Source of the DNA: CAYVBW01 sp964588685
Lineage (GTDB): Bacteria > Patescibacteriota > Microgenomatia > UBA1400 > PJMF01
NCBI GenBank assembly: GCA_964588685.1
Contig: CAZPQG010000014.1
Coordinates: 1 to 17,200, forward strand
Reading direction: 5' to 3'
Length of the DNA: 17,200 nt
Shown: one piece after another, positions 7,420-15,422 of the stretch
Layout of the letters: each line of letters begins with the position of its first letter
How positions within the stretch are numbered: the first letter of the stretch is position 1
Notes under the pieces: model-generated
Told to the model about the DNA's origin: nothing
Database searches by the model: none
Seen by the model: only the letters and a program-made list of their open reading frames with translations
Translations under genes and position numbers: made by a program

Positions 7420-8898
7420 TTAAAAGGTGGCAGTAGCAGTGTAAGTAATAAAATTATAATAGTCACCGGCTACTGTTAAAGCATCAGCCAAAGCTCGATA
7501 GCATAAGTAGAGATTGCTGTCGTTAGTAGGGCCGCCGGTTGCGCTAGCGCTAAATATTTTTTGCGGATCATGTGGGGCTTCTGCGTCAGCAAAATGGCGG
7601 GCTACAAAATCGCCAGTGCCGTCATTATACTCAAAATCAGGATCAGTATTAGTAGCATCTTCTAATGAAAAGCCAAAGCCTGGTTCATCTGTGCTGGTCC
7701 AATCTTGTTCTCCTGGGGTGCCGCCGGTACTGTCCTCATGTGTCATGTCAGTAACATTAGCATCCCAAATACACTCATAAGTAGAATTATAGGTAGTGCC
7801 AGTACAAGTATTTCCATTGAGCCCTAATTGATCATTGGCAATGGCTGTTACCACTGCGCCGTTAACAGCATTGGTAGTGACTGCCAAGTTTTGAGCAGCG
7901 TAAGTAAAAGCGCCGGTACTTAGCTCACCTAATGGAACTTCAGCAGCAGTAGTAGTGACTGTGGTAGCTTTGCCGCATCTAGTTGCACCCAAGCTTTCAC
8001 CGGTAATGGTAAAAGTGAGTGAAGGTGCCACTGTGGCGCTGACTTTAACAGCTTCAATCACGCCAATTCTAACAGTAGTAGCATCTATCTCGGTATCAGA
8101 GCTATTTAGGTGTCTTATCACTACATCATAAGTATCAGCTACTCCAGTAGCGTGTTTATCCGCAGCGTCAATATATTTAGGCGCAGGATTAATCACGTGA
8201 TCAATATCAATGGTGATTTGTTCATTGTTGTCGCTGCCAGTATAGGTGCAAGTGTAAGTGTGCCAGTAGCCATCGTAACCTGAAACGCTTTGTTCTGCAG
8301 CTGCAGTGTAGGAGGCACCAGAAAAATCATGGCCGGTGCCATCACTTTGGCAGGTAATAGTAGGATTGCCAACCCCCCAATCGTCAAAATCAAAATAGTT
8401 TTGATTAGGAGTGCCATTAGCAGAACCTGTGTCAGCAGCGGGCACCATGACTTGAAAAGAGCCGTCTGTTAAGCCAGTTTGGGTAGTAAAAACAGCTTGC
8501 AAGTTACTTTCTTCAGCTAGATAAAAAGTTTCAAGATTATCAACAGTATCACTAAGGATAATAGTATCAGCGCTGACGATTTCTTCAATGGTGCGTGAGC
8601 CGGAAGTAGAAAAAATTAAGGTGTCATTAACTTTTAAGACATCAGTAATTTCAGTGTCGGCAGAAGCAGTATAGTCATCAATATCGTCATCAATGGCAAT
8701 TTGGACTACGGTGCCGGTACCCGGATCAGCTGCTACTTTGCCCCTGAAAGACAGTCTGGAATTGTCCATAGTCACTGAGACTCCTGAAAGATTCCCTGCT
8801 TTAGTTTGGCTGTGGTAAGAATTGCTTGCAAGAATTGTAGCTAAAATTAAAAATGAGAACAGTAGCAGGCGTAAGTAGATGGGTTTGACTGTGGACAT
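7420..8898 (-). CDS. Secreted WxL-like beta-sandwich surface protein, copy B
   Basis: 492 residues with an N-terminal signal sequence (hydrophobic ~8-25, cut probably near residue 35) and no membrane helix or LPXTG motif. The N-terminal half (~36-285) is a Thr/Asp-rich beta region starting 'VSVTMDNSRLSFRG', a style common in CPR surface proteins. The C-terminal ~200 residues align by eye with the C-terminal part of the 290-residue protein at 10295-11167: 'LTFTITG', 'VPLGELSTGAFTY', 'DWTSTDEPGFGFSL', 'ARHFADAEA', and the end 'AGDYYNFITYTATATF'. The mature part has six cysteines (183, 217, 308, 365, 376, 466), suggesting disulfides outside the cell. The classical W-x-L signature is not obvious, so 'WxL-like' rests on fold style and on pairing with the DUF916-like gene next door. 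Confidence 0.7.
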   Translation of the reverse strand: MSTVKPIYLRLLLFSFLILATILASNSYHSQTKAGNLSGVSVTMDNSRLSFRGKVAADPGTGTVVQIAIDDDIDDYTASADTEITDVLKVNDTLIFSTSGSRTIEEIVSADTIILSDTVDNLETFYLAEESNLQAVFTTQTGLTDGSFQVMVPAADTGSANGTPNQNYFDFDDWGVGNPTITCQSDGTGHDFSGASYTAAAEQSVSGYDGYWHTYTCTYTGSDNNEQITIDIDHVINPAPKYIDAADKHATGVADTYDVVIRHLNSSDTEIDATTVRIGVIEAVKVSATVAPSLTFTITGESLGATRCGKATTVTTTAAEVPLGELSTGAFTYAAQNLAVTTNAVNGAVVTAIANDQLGLNGNTCTGTTYNSTYECIWDANVTDMTHEDSTGGTPGEQDWTSTDEPGFGFSLEDATNTDPDFEYNDGTGDFVARHFADAEAPHDPQKIFSASATGGPTNDSNLYLCYRALADALTVAGDYYNFITYTATATF

Positions 8899-8979
8899 GA
8901 GAAAGATTGCTGTGGGTAAATAATTGATAATAAGATAATAATAAGTTTAATTCATTAATAAAATAATTGTATATGTAAA

Positions 8980-9008
8980 TTTATAGCATAGTTGTTTTTT
9001 TAACGCAA
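8980..9008 (-). promoter_or_regulatory. Candidate promoter for the second surface cassette
   Basis: On the minus strand: TTGCGT (9003-9008), a 17-base spacer, then an extended -10 TGC-TATAAA (8980-8988). It lies about 75 bases before the ATG at 8898, inside a 206-base gap. It would let copy B be expressed apart from copy A. The -35 is weak; the extended -10 is the stronger part. Confidence 0.45.
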
Positions 9009-9104
9009 TAAGAAGTTGACTAGAGTAAAACTGCTGCTGATTTTAACTGCACTATTAATTTTTTAATTAAACTGCTAAGTTTTACACTGTTAATTTTTAA
9101 ATTA

Positions 9105-10160
9105 TTAACTTTTAAATTGGGCATTTATTTTTTTATATCCCCAGTGTATCAACCAGCCTATTCCTAAAACAATGAGCAAAGAAAAAGGAAAGGCAATGAC
9201 TGTTTGTGTGAACTGCTGCCGGCCTAATTCAAAATGAATAGAATAGAGCCCTAATAAAAATGGAGGCTGGTATGAAAAGTGAGTAGTTAAAGTGTCCACT
9301 TTTTCCGGATCAAGTAAACCGTCATCATCCAGGATATTAGGGTTAAATTCAAGACCCCGCACCATGCGGGTGGATCCAGCTAAAACGAAATCAGGATAAA
9401 AAATATACTCATTGATAGTATGGTTAAAAATATTCTCAATAATGGCTCGGCCTTGAATTAAGGTAGCGGTAGTACCGCTGTTTTTGGCTAAAATGTCAAA
9501 ATTAATGCCGCCGAAACTATCGACAATTTTGGGTAAATTAAGTTGTGCCGGCTCTAGATGGCCCTGATTCTTTTCATCTTCGCCAATATAAACAATCAAA
9601 TTACTGACTACAGTTCCTGCCACTTGGGCTTCAGAACGGAGTCCGGAGTGATCAGGGCTTTGCTGTGCTGCTTGATTAACAATATTATGAGCATTGACTA
9701 AGATTGCCAATGGATATTCACGTTCCTGAGTTACATCTGCTACGTTAAATTCTAAATTAACGCTGTGGCTGCGATTGGGGTAGAGGGTAAATGGTTCGCC
9801 AAAAGACAAATCAGGATTGGCCTCACGATTAAAAATTTTGCCCGGCTGCAGCACTGGCCGCCCTGTTTTGCCGTCTGCTTTAAAATCAGTGACATTAATT
9901 GAAGCTTGCACCGGTTTATTGCCTTGATTTTTAACGATAATAGTGTGGCGCAGTTTTTCCGAGGGCTTAACATGCAAATAAGAGACAGGCGGGGAAACAG
10001 AGATGCTAAAATTATCATCTGTGGTTTGAGCCATGACAGTTGGTGCAAAAGCGGTTTGAGCTAGGGTAAGAACAGCCTGAGTCAGCTGCACAGCACTGCA
10101 TAGAAAGACAACAAAGAAAAATATAAACCAAAATAGTTGATTTTTTATTGTGAGCCGCAT
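9105..10160 (-). CDS. DUF916/WxLIP-like membrane-anchored surface protein, copy A
   Basis: A 351-residue paralogue in architecture of the 6334-7368 product. A signal peptide ends near 'PTVMAQ' (~45). A first beta domain (~50-192) reads 'FSISVSPPVSYLHVKPSEKL', 'TIIVKNQGNKPVQASINVTD', 'YPNRSHSVNLEFNV', with a conserved-looking 'GTVVSNLIVYIG' where copy B has 'GTLFYVITEG'. A second beta domain (~205-318) contains 'AGSTRMVRGLEF' and 'FLLGLYSIHFELG', matching copy B's 'NSRSFAGKWEK' and 'GFGLYTAKLTASYG'. A C-terminal membrane helix (~322-341) has a short basic tail, without copy B's coiled coil. It lies 134 bases downstream of its likely partner gene (10295-11167). The family identity is by motif reading. 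The start ATG has no Shine-Dalgarno. Confidence 0.72.
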   Translation of the reverse strand: MRLTIKNQLFWFIFFFVVFLCSAVQLTQAVLTLAQTAFAPTVMAQTTDDNFSISVSPPVSYLHVKPSEKLRHTIIVKNQGNKPVQASINVTDFKADGKTGRPVLQPGKIFNREANPDLSFGEPFTLYPNRSHSVNLEFNVADVTQEREYPLAILVNAHNIVNQAAQQSPDHSGLRSEAQVAGTVVSNLIVYIGEDEKNQGHLEPAQLNLPKIVDSFGGINFDILAKNSGTTATLIQGRAIIENIFNHTINEYIFYPDFVLAGSTRMVRGLEFNPNILDDDGLLDPEKVDTLTTHFSYQPPFLLGLYSIHFELGRQQFTQTVIAFPFSLLIVLGIGWLIHWGYKKINAQFKS

Positions 10161-10294
10161 TGTGGCAAAGGCAGTAATTTTTTTCTATTTAATAATTTAT
10201 ATTATTTGTGTTTACTTGTTATCAGGCCGCCGCCGTAAGTATTTAATTGCCGGATTTAATAATTAAGTTCAATAAGATTATTGTTGTAAAAAAT

Positions 10295-11167
10295 TTAATA
10301 ACCCGGTACTGCTACAAAAACAATGCCGGTTTCATAGCGGCCGGCGGCCTGTCCACCTTCAATTCCGGCTTTATAAATAATGTCACCCCTTTCGTTATTA
10401 GCAATAGCATCTGAGCTCATGATGGGCTGCATGCTTGCGCCTTCAGCCGCGTTGGCAAAGGGCCTAAAACAATAAGTGTCAGTCAAACAGTTGGGGTTGC
10501 TGGTAGTGAGATCTGTTTCAACATTATCACCCGAGACATTGTAGCCAAACCCGGGCGTGCTTTCTGTTTGCCAGGGTTGAGCTTGATCCGGATAGCAAGT
10601 GTAGCCTACATCGCAAGTAGTGTCTTCAATAAAATTTAAACCACCTTGATGGGTGAGGGGATACTGCTCATAAGTATAAATAGTATAGCCGCCGGCGCCG
10701 CGAGTATTGATAGTAATATAGTTGCTGCCAGTGTTGTGGACTCCGGGCGTTAAAGTGCCTAAGTTAATGTTAGTATCAGAAATCGTAAAATTAAAATTTC
10801 CTATCTGGTAAATATATTGAAAGCCGGCGCCGATAAAATAGTAACTTTCTTCTTCAGCCCCATAATCACCGTAAGGTCCGGCCGCAATTTGGCCTAAAGT
10901 ATAACTGATATTGTAAGAGTCGCCGGGGTTAAACTGACCGGCGCCCATATTAAAGTTGCCGAATTGAATTAAATAAGAATCAGATTTCATGGGCTGGGCT
11001 GAGGCAAGGCCGGGGGATAAGCAGTAGTCAACAATTATTTGTCCGGCGCTGATTATTAAGCTGGCAGCAAAAAGAATTAGGATTGAGGCACAAAAAAGGG
11101 GTGCAATACGGCTAAGGCGAATTTTTAGTCGACAAAATTGATTTTGCCAAAGTTGATGCAGCTGCAT
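10295..11167 (-). CDS. Secreted WxL-like beta-sandwich surface protein, copy A ('GFQYIY' family)
   Basis: 290 residues. A long N-terminus carries a hydrophobic segment (~22-42) and a cut-site-like 'LASAQ' near 57. Residues ~60-121 follow a pattern I associate with many CPR exported proteins: 'YLIQFGNFNM', 'YNISYTLGQIAAGPYG', 'FIGAGFQYIYQ'. Residues ~122-290 form the module shared with the 7420-8898 product: 'FNFTISDTNINLGTLTPG', 'NYITINTRGAGGYTIYTYE', 'PWQTESTPGFGYNVSG', 'CFRPFANAAEG', ending 'AAGRYETGIVFVAVPGY'. The cysteines of the mature part form two C-x5-C pairs (185/191 and 227/233), probably disulfides. There is no anchor motif, so attachment through the adjacent DUF916-like protein is the natural inference. 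It follows the 11202-12107 gene by 34 bases, so co-transcription is likely. Confidence 0.75.
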   Translation of the reverse strand: MQLHQLWQNQFCRLKIRLSRIAPLFCASILILFAASLIISAGQIIVDYCLSPGLASAQPMKSDSYLIQFGNFNMGAGQFNPGDSYNISYTLGQIAAGPYGDYGAEEESYYFIGAGFQYIYQIGNFNFTISDTNINLGTLTPGVHNTGSNYITINTRGAGGYTIYTYEQYPLTHQGGLNFIEDTTCDVGYTCYPDQAQPWQTESTPGFGYNVSGDNVETDLTTSNPNCLTDTYCFRPFANAAEGASMQPIMSSDAIANNERGDIIYKAGIEGGQAAGRYETGIVFVAVPGY

Positions 11168-11201
11168 AGATTTAATGCATGGATTTAATTAAAACAATGT
11201 T

Positions 11202-12107
11202 TTAGTCAAGTTGATTATTTGTGATGTCAGGCTGACTATCTTTATTGTTAAGCTGATTGTCTGCCGCGCCGGCTTGTTCATCGGAGTTATTAACTTGATC
11301 GTCTATGACATCTTGGGCTGAAATTGAATTTGATTTGTTAGCGGCTTGCAAATGTTTAATCTTAACTTTAAGTTTTTCTAACTCTAATCTAATGAGAGTT
11401 AGTTGTCCTTTAATGGCAGTTTGATTTTGTGAAAAATCAGCCATTTCGATTAATTGATCAAGCTTAGGTTGCAAAAAGCCAAATAAGAAATTCTCAAAAA
11501 AGTAGAGCCAATCCCAAGTTTTATCTTCAGCTTGCACTAATTCGCTTTCTTTTTGTTCTAAATAAATTTTATAACTATAAATTTCATTTTTATCTATGTT
11601 AATTAGAGTTTGCTTCTCTTTGCTTTGTTCATGTTGATACCTGGCAAATAAGAAGAACACCATTACCAGCGGAATACCAGCCAGATGTGATAAGTTAAGC
11701 TCGGCGTTTAAGTTGGGATTAAGAGCATAGAAGAATAGCAGCGTCTCCAGAGTAATTGTAATTGAAGTCCAACGGTACATAGTCATTGAGACAAAGAACA
11801 AATAAACAAAAATTAAAGAAAAAAAGACAGATGTAGTCCCGCCGGTAGCACCAATAAGGATTAAAAAGGCAAAAGTTACCAGCACCATTTCGTCAACTGC
11901 TGTGGTGGGCAGCACTTGCCAGACACCGGCTTCATTTATTTTTTTCAGTATAAAATAGACCAATACACAGCTGGCAAAGGCTTGTAAAGAAAATTGAGCC
12001 AACACGGTCACATTCAGCCAGACGTAAGCACCAATAATGCCGGCGGACAAGACTAAAATTTGAGCAAGAGTTTCGCGAGTACGAGTGGATGATAAAAAGG
12101 CAGGCAT
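11202..12107 (-). CDS. Multi-pass membrane protein with helical cytoplasmic tail, first gene of the surface cluster
   Basis: 301 residues with about six hydrophobic segments (~12-34, 37-56, 71-88, 91-111, 115-132, 139-155), then a charged helical region (~157-258) likely to form a coiled coil ('SKEKQTLINIDKNEIYSYK', 'TLIRLELEKLKVKIKHL'). It ends in an Asn/Asp/Gln-rich tail with degenerate 'DNQLNN' repeats (~268-301). The layout resembles the membrane sensor part of histidine kinases without a visible kinase domain: no H-box or ATP-binding motifs are seen. I do not recognise the family. As first gene of the cluster, 34 bases before the first secreted beta protein, it may be a sensor, scaffold or export factor for the surface proteins, but this is inference only. 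Confidence 0.7.
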   Translation of the reverse strand: MPAFLSSTRTRETLAQILVLSAGIIGAYVWLNVTVLAQFSLQAFASCVLVYFILKKINEAGVWQVLPTTAVDEMVLVTFAFLILIGATGGTTSVFFSLIFVYLFFVSMTMYRWTSITITLETLLFFYALNPNLNAELNLSHLAGIPLVMVFFLFARYQHEQSKEKQTLINIDKNEIYSYKIYLEQKESELVQAEDKTWDWLYFFENFLFGFLQPKLDQLIEMADFSQNQTAIKGQLTLIRLELEKLKVKIKHLQAANKSNSISAQDVIDDQVNNSDEQAGAADNQLNNKDSQPDITNNQLD

Positions 12108-12184
12108 AGTGTTAAGAAATTGTTAATGAAGCTGATTGCTGGCTAATTTATGGTGGATAATCAACGTAATGATGATTAATTAGT

Positions 12185-12212
12185 GTTATAGCTAAAAAAT
12201 AGCAGCTAACAA
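12185..12212 (-). promoter_or_regulatory. Candidate promoter of the five-gene surface cluster
   Basis: On the minus strand: TTGTTA (12207-12212), a 16-base spacer, TATAAC (12185-12190). It lies about 78 bases before the ATG at 12107 in the 202-base divergent gap shared with leuS. An alternative -10, TATACT, lies at 12222-12227. Confidence 0.45.
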
Positions 12213-12237
12213 CTTAATTTTAGTATACAGTATTTAT

Positions 12238-12246
12238 TGATATAAT
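12238..12246 (+). promoter_or_regulatory. Extended -10 promoter of leuS
   Basis: TGATATAAT is a perfect extended -10 (TG-N-TATAAT), about 63 bases before the leuS ATG. No clear -35 precedes it, as is common for extended -10 promoters. It is divergent from the surface-cluster promoter about 25 bases away. Confidence 0.55.
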
Positions 12247-12309
12247 AAAAAAGTTAAATTTTAAAAAATTTGAACTCTAATAAGAAACTCTAAAAAGAAG
12301 TTTTTCTTT

Positions 12310-15075
12310 ATGTCATCATCTGCATCTCCAAAATCTTCATCTGCTAAAGTTGCTAAAGCCTCATCCACTAAATCTTCTAAATCCTTATCAAAATCCTCAT
12401 CTACCCATGAAAATTCTGGTAAAAATTTATCTACTTACAATCCTCAAGCCATAGAACCGAAATGGCAGCAGTATTGGCAGAAGGAGCAATTGTTTCAAAA
12501 CTCGATTGAACAGGTTTTAGCTAAAAAAGAGCAAGGTAAAGCTATTGATCCATATTATTTATTGTTTGCTTTTGCTTATCCTTCCGGGTCGGGTTTGCAT
12601 GTAGGCCATGTGGAATCAAAAACTGCCCTTGATATTTTAGCCAGATTTTACCGCATGCAGGGGAAAGATGTTTTTTTTCCGGTGGGCTGGGATGCTTTTG
12701 GTTTGCCGGCAGAAAATTATGCCATTAAAACCGGAGTGCCGCCGGCTCAAACCACCCGTGAGGCTATTAACACCTTTCGCCGCCAAATCAAGCGGTTAGG
12801 TATTAGTTATGATTGGGCTAATGAGATTGCCACTTGCCATCCTAGTTACTACCAATGGACGCAATGGCTTTTTAAGCAGCTGTATGTCAATGATCTAGCT
12901 TATAAAGATGTTGGCATGGTAAATTGGTGTCCTTCCTGCCAAACTGTACTGGCAAATGAGCAAGTAGTTGAAGGCTTGTGTGAACGCTGCGACAGTCCGG
13001 TGCGGCAAAAAGAGCTTGATCAGTGGTATTTTAAAATTACGCACTATAAAGAGGCATTAATTCAGGGTTTAAAACAAGTTGATTGGCCCAAAGCCACTAA
13101 GCAGCAGCAACTAAATTGGATTGGCCGCACTGAAGGAGCCGAGATAGATTTTACGCTTAAAGAAACTCAGCAACAATTAACCTGTTTTACCACTCGCTTG
13201 GATACTATTTTTGGTGTTACTTTTTTAGTGATTTCTCCGGAAAAATTTAAAGACATGGCTTTGCTTGAGCAGGTGCCGGCAGGCAAAAAGAAAACTGTGC
13301 AGCAATATTTACAGCGAGCTTTTCAAAAAACCGAGGAAGAACGCAGTATTGGAGAGAAAGATAAAACCGGAGTCAAGACCGGTTTAACAGTAATTAATCC
13401 CGTTAATCAGGAAGAAGTGCCGCTTTTTGTGGCTGATTATGTGTTAGCTCATGTTGGCACCGGTGCAGTGATGGGAGTGCCGGCTCATGACGAGCGTGAC
13501 TGGCAATTTGCTTTAAAGCATGATTTGGAGATTAGGCCGGTCATTAAACCAGTTGACGGCAAGATAGAGGTAGACGGTAAAGAGCAGATTTATGATGAAG
13601 TTGACCCTCAAAAGTGTACTACCGACTATGGCCTGATGATTAATGCCAATGCCAAGCAGGCGGGAGGCCGTGATTATTCCGGCTTAACTTCTAGTGAAGG
13701 GCAGCAAAAACTAATGCAGGATTTTTTCCAACAGATAAGAGCAAAGGTAAATTATAGATTGCGTGATTGGTTGATTTCCCGCCAGCGTTACTGGGGCACG
13801 CCAATTCCGGTAATTTATGACCCGGCAGGCCAGCCTCATTTAATTAAAGATAAAGATTTACCCTGGCTGCTGCCGACTGATGTTGATTTTAAACCGACCG
13901 GTGAATCACCTTTAAAATCTTCTGCCGAGTTTTTGCAGCGCACCCAAGACTATGCTGCCCACGAGTTTACTGCTTTAATTAAGAATAATAATTGGGATGA
14001 ATCGGGAAAGGGCTGGGTGCCGGAGTTTGATACTATGGATACTTTTGTTGATTCCAGCTGGTATTATTTGCGCTATTTAGATGCGCGTAATGAAGATTGT
14101 TTTGCTGATAAGGAGAGACTAGATCGGTTTATGCCAGTTGATTTTTATTTAATTGGTCCGGAACATATTGTGCTGCATTTGCTTTATTCGCGCTTTTTTA
14201 CTAAATTTTTGCGCGATCAAGGTTATTTAGATTTACCTAGCGGTGAACCTTTTGCCAAGATGAGACATCAGGGTATGATTTTAGGTCCCGATCACAAAAA
14301 AATGAGTAAAAGCAAAGGTAATGTCATTAATCCTGATGAAATAGTGGAGCAATACGGTGCTGATACTCTGCGGGTGTATGAAATGTTTATCGGGCCTCTA
14401 GAGGCTGACAAGCCGTGGGATGATCGAGCTGTGCAGGGGGTATATAGGTTTTTGCGTAAAATACATGATTTGCTGACACAAGCTTTGTCCTTAGCTCAAC
14501 CGGAGAACAATCATCCTCAATTAGAACAAAAATTGCACGCTGCCATTAAAAAAGTGAGCCATGATGTGCCCATGCTGAAATTTAACACTGCTATTGCCTG
14601 TTTAATGGAGTTTGCTAATGATTGGAAAAAAATAAAAATTGAACAGCAGCAGCCGGTAAAACAAAAGGAATTAGCAGCAGAGGAACAAACCGTGGTTGTG
14701 GCTGCATCTTTGTTAAAAGATGATGATTTGTACAAATTAATAAAATTGCTGGCTCCTTTAGCTCCGTTTTTGGCAGAGGAATTATGGTCTCAGATAGATC
14801 AAGAGATAAGCGTTCATTGCCAAGCTTGGCCTAGTTTTGATGAGGCCTTAGCACAAAAAGAATTGATCGTGATTCCCGTGCAAGTGAACGGCAAGCTACG
14901 AGGGGAATTAGAACTGAAGGCTGATAAAGTAAAAAATATATCAAAAGAGCAGGTTGTGCAAAAAGCTCAGGAATTGGATTCAGTTAAAAAATGGCTGGTT
15001 GATGAAAAAGGGCAGACTAAAGCTGTTAAAAAAGCAATTTGGGTGCCGGGCAAAATTGTTAATTTGGTGGTTTGA
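12310..15075 (+). CDS. leuS: Leucyl-tRNA synthetase with Ser/Lys-rich N-terminal extension
   Basis: A 921-residue class I synthetase that charges tRNA-Leu in the cytoplasm. Signatures: 'AYPSGSGLHVGH' with HVGH at 97-100; Zn-type cysteines C207/C210 and C224/C227; the CP1 editing domain with 'TCFTTRLDTIFG' and 'TGAVMGVPAHDERDW'; 'SRQRYWGTPIPV'; 'DTFVDSSWYYLRY'; KMSKS at 664-668 ('KKMSKSKGN'); the anticodon-binding region; and the usual C-terminal 'VQVNGKLRGELEL' module. The catalytic core begins at about residue 43 ('YNPQAIEPKWQQYW'). Before it lies a ~41-residue Ser/Lys/Ala low-complexity extension that most bacterial LeuRS lack. No in-frame ATG, GTG or TTG occurs between Met1 and the core, so the extension appears to be translated. 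The ending TGA comes right after the normal C-terminus, which supports the standard code. The gene is flanked by surface genes and has its own promoter. Confidence 0.97.
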   Translation: MSSSASPKSSSAKVAKASSTKSSKSLSKSSSTHENSGKNLSTYNPQAIEPKWQQYWQKEQLFQNSIEQVLAKKEQGKAIDPYYLLFAFAYPSGSGLHVGHVESKTALDILARFYRMQGKDVFFPVGWDAFGLPAENYAIKTGVPPAQTTREAINTFRRQIKRLGISYDWANEIATCHPSYYQWTQWLFKQLYVNDLAYKDVGMVNWCPSCQTVLANEQVVEGLCERCDSPVRQKELDQWYFKITHYKEALIQGLKQVDWPKATKQQQLNWIGRTEGAEIDFTLKETQQQLTCFTTRLDTIFGVTFLVISPEKFKDMALLEQVPAGKKKTVQQYLQRAFQKTEEERSIGEKDKTGVKTGLTVINPVNQEEVPLFVADYVLAHVGTGAVMGVPAHDERDWQFALKHDLEIRPVIKPVDGKIEVDGKEQIYDEVDPQKCTTDYGLMINANAKQAGGRDYSGLTSSEGQQKLMQDFFQQIRAKVNYRLRDWLISRQRYWGTPIPVIYDPAGQPHLIKDKDLPWLLPTDVDFKPTGESPLKSSAEFLQRTQDYAAHEFTALIKNNNWDESGKGWVPEFDTMDTFVDSSWYYLRYLDARNEDCFADKERLDRFMPVDFYLIGPEHIVLHLLYSRFFTKFLRDQGYLDLPSGEPFAKMRHQGMILGPDHKKMSKSKGNVINPDEIVEQYGADTLRVYEMFIGPLEADKPWDDRAVQGVYRFLRKIHDLLTQALSLAQPENNHPQLEQKLHAAIKKVSHDVPMLKFNTAIACLMEFANDWKKIKIEQQQPVKQKELAAEEQTVVVAASLLKDDDLYKLIKLLAPLAPFLAEELWSQIDQEISVHCQAWPSFDEALAQKELIVIPVQVNGKLRGELELKADKVKNISKEQVVQKAQELDSVKKWLVDEKGQTKAVKKAIWVPGKIVNLVV

Positions 15076-15080
15076 AGAGT

Positions 15081-15233
15081 TTATTTCTTAATTTTCTTCT
15101 TTTTCCCCCTTTGTGCTTTTGTAGTTTTATACTTGGTAACTTTTTTTGATTTCAGCCCATTTCGCATTTTTGTAGTTTTGTACTTGGCAACTTTTTTAAT
15201 TTTAATCTCATAGCTTTTTTTAATTTCAGCCTT
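15081..15233 (-). pseudogene. Possible decayed Lys-rich small gene
   Basis: The minus strand has 50 open codons rich in Lys/Arg, with two 17-residue units: 'KKVAKYKTTKMRNGLKS' and 'KKVTKYKTTKAQRGKKK'. It ends in TAA at 15081. No start codon exists at the 5' end; upstream, after an in-frame TAA at 15234-15236, another basic stretch ('SLKKKAPAVGKIYKK') is open. Two copies of a GGCTGAAAT-type word lie 74 bases apart, in different frames, as expected after an indel. It resembles the basic tail of a histone-H1-like or ribosomal protein. Chance in an AT-rich gap is possible. No other feature except the promoter at 15314 was found in the 15076-15422 gap. Confidence 0.3.
15117..15231. repeat. 51-base imperfect direct repeats
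   Basis: A word beginning TTTTGTAGTTTT occurs at 15117 and again at 15168, exactly 51 bases apart. About 24 positions run with only two or so differences, including ACTTGG-AAC. A partial third copy (CTTTTTTTAATTTCAGCC, 15214-15231) matches the end of the first copy (15139-15157). The first period is 17 codons, which matches the basic repeat read on the minus strand. Confidence 0.65.
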
Positions 15234-15313
15234 TTATTTTTTATAAATTTTACCTACAGCCGGAGCTTTCTTTTTAAGGCTAAAAAAAATGTTGGTTAAC
15301 TCCGGATTTATAG

Positions 15314-15343
15314 TTGATTTTATGGGTAAGAGTTTAGTATAGT
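15314..15343 (+). promoter_or_regulatory. Candidate promoter of the 15423 surface operon
   Basis: TTGATT (15314-15319), an 18-base spacer, and TATAGT (15338-15343), about 80 bases before the ATG at 15423. The fit is moderate, and the AT-rich surroundings weaken the evidence. Confidence 0.4.
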
Positions 15344-15422
15344 TAAAGTAATATTTATTTTTATGAAATAAGATAAAAATAAAATACAGCAGAGTTAATT
15401 AGACAAAGAATTAAGATCATTC

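Noticed and set aside
11202..12107. Histidine kinase
   Set aside because: The membrane region and helical tail resemble a sensor, but there is no H-box and no ATP-binding domain, and the frame ends in an Asn/Asp/Gln-rich tail.
15073..15075. TGA read as glycine (alternative genetic code)
   Set aside because: The leuS TGA comes directly after the normal LeuRS C-terminus, and the 3951-5912 gene also ends in TGA.
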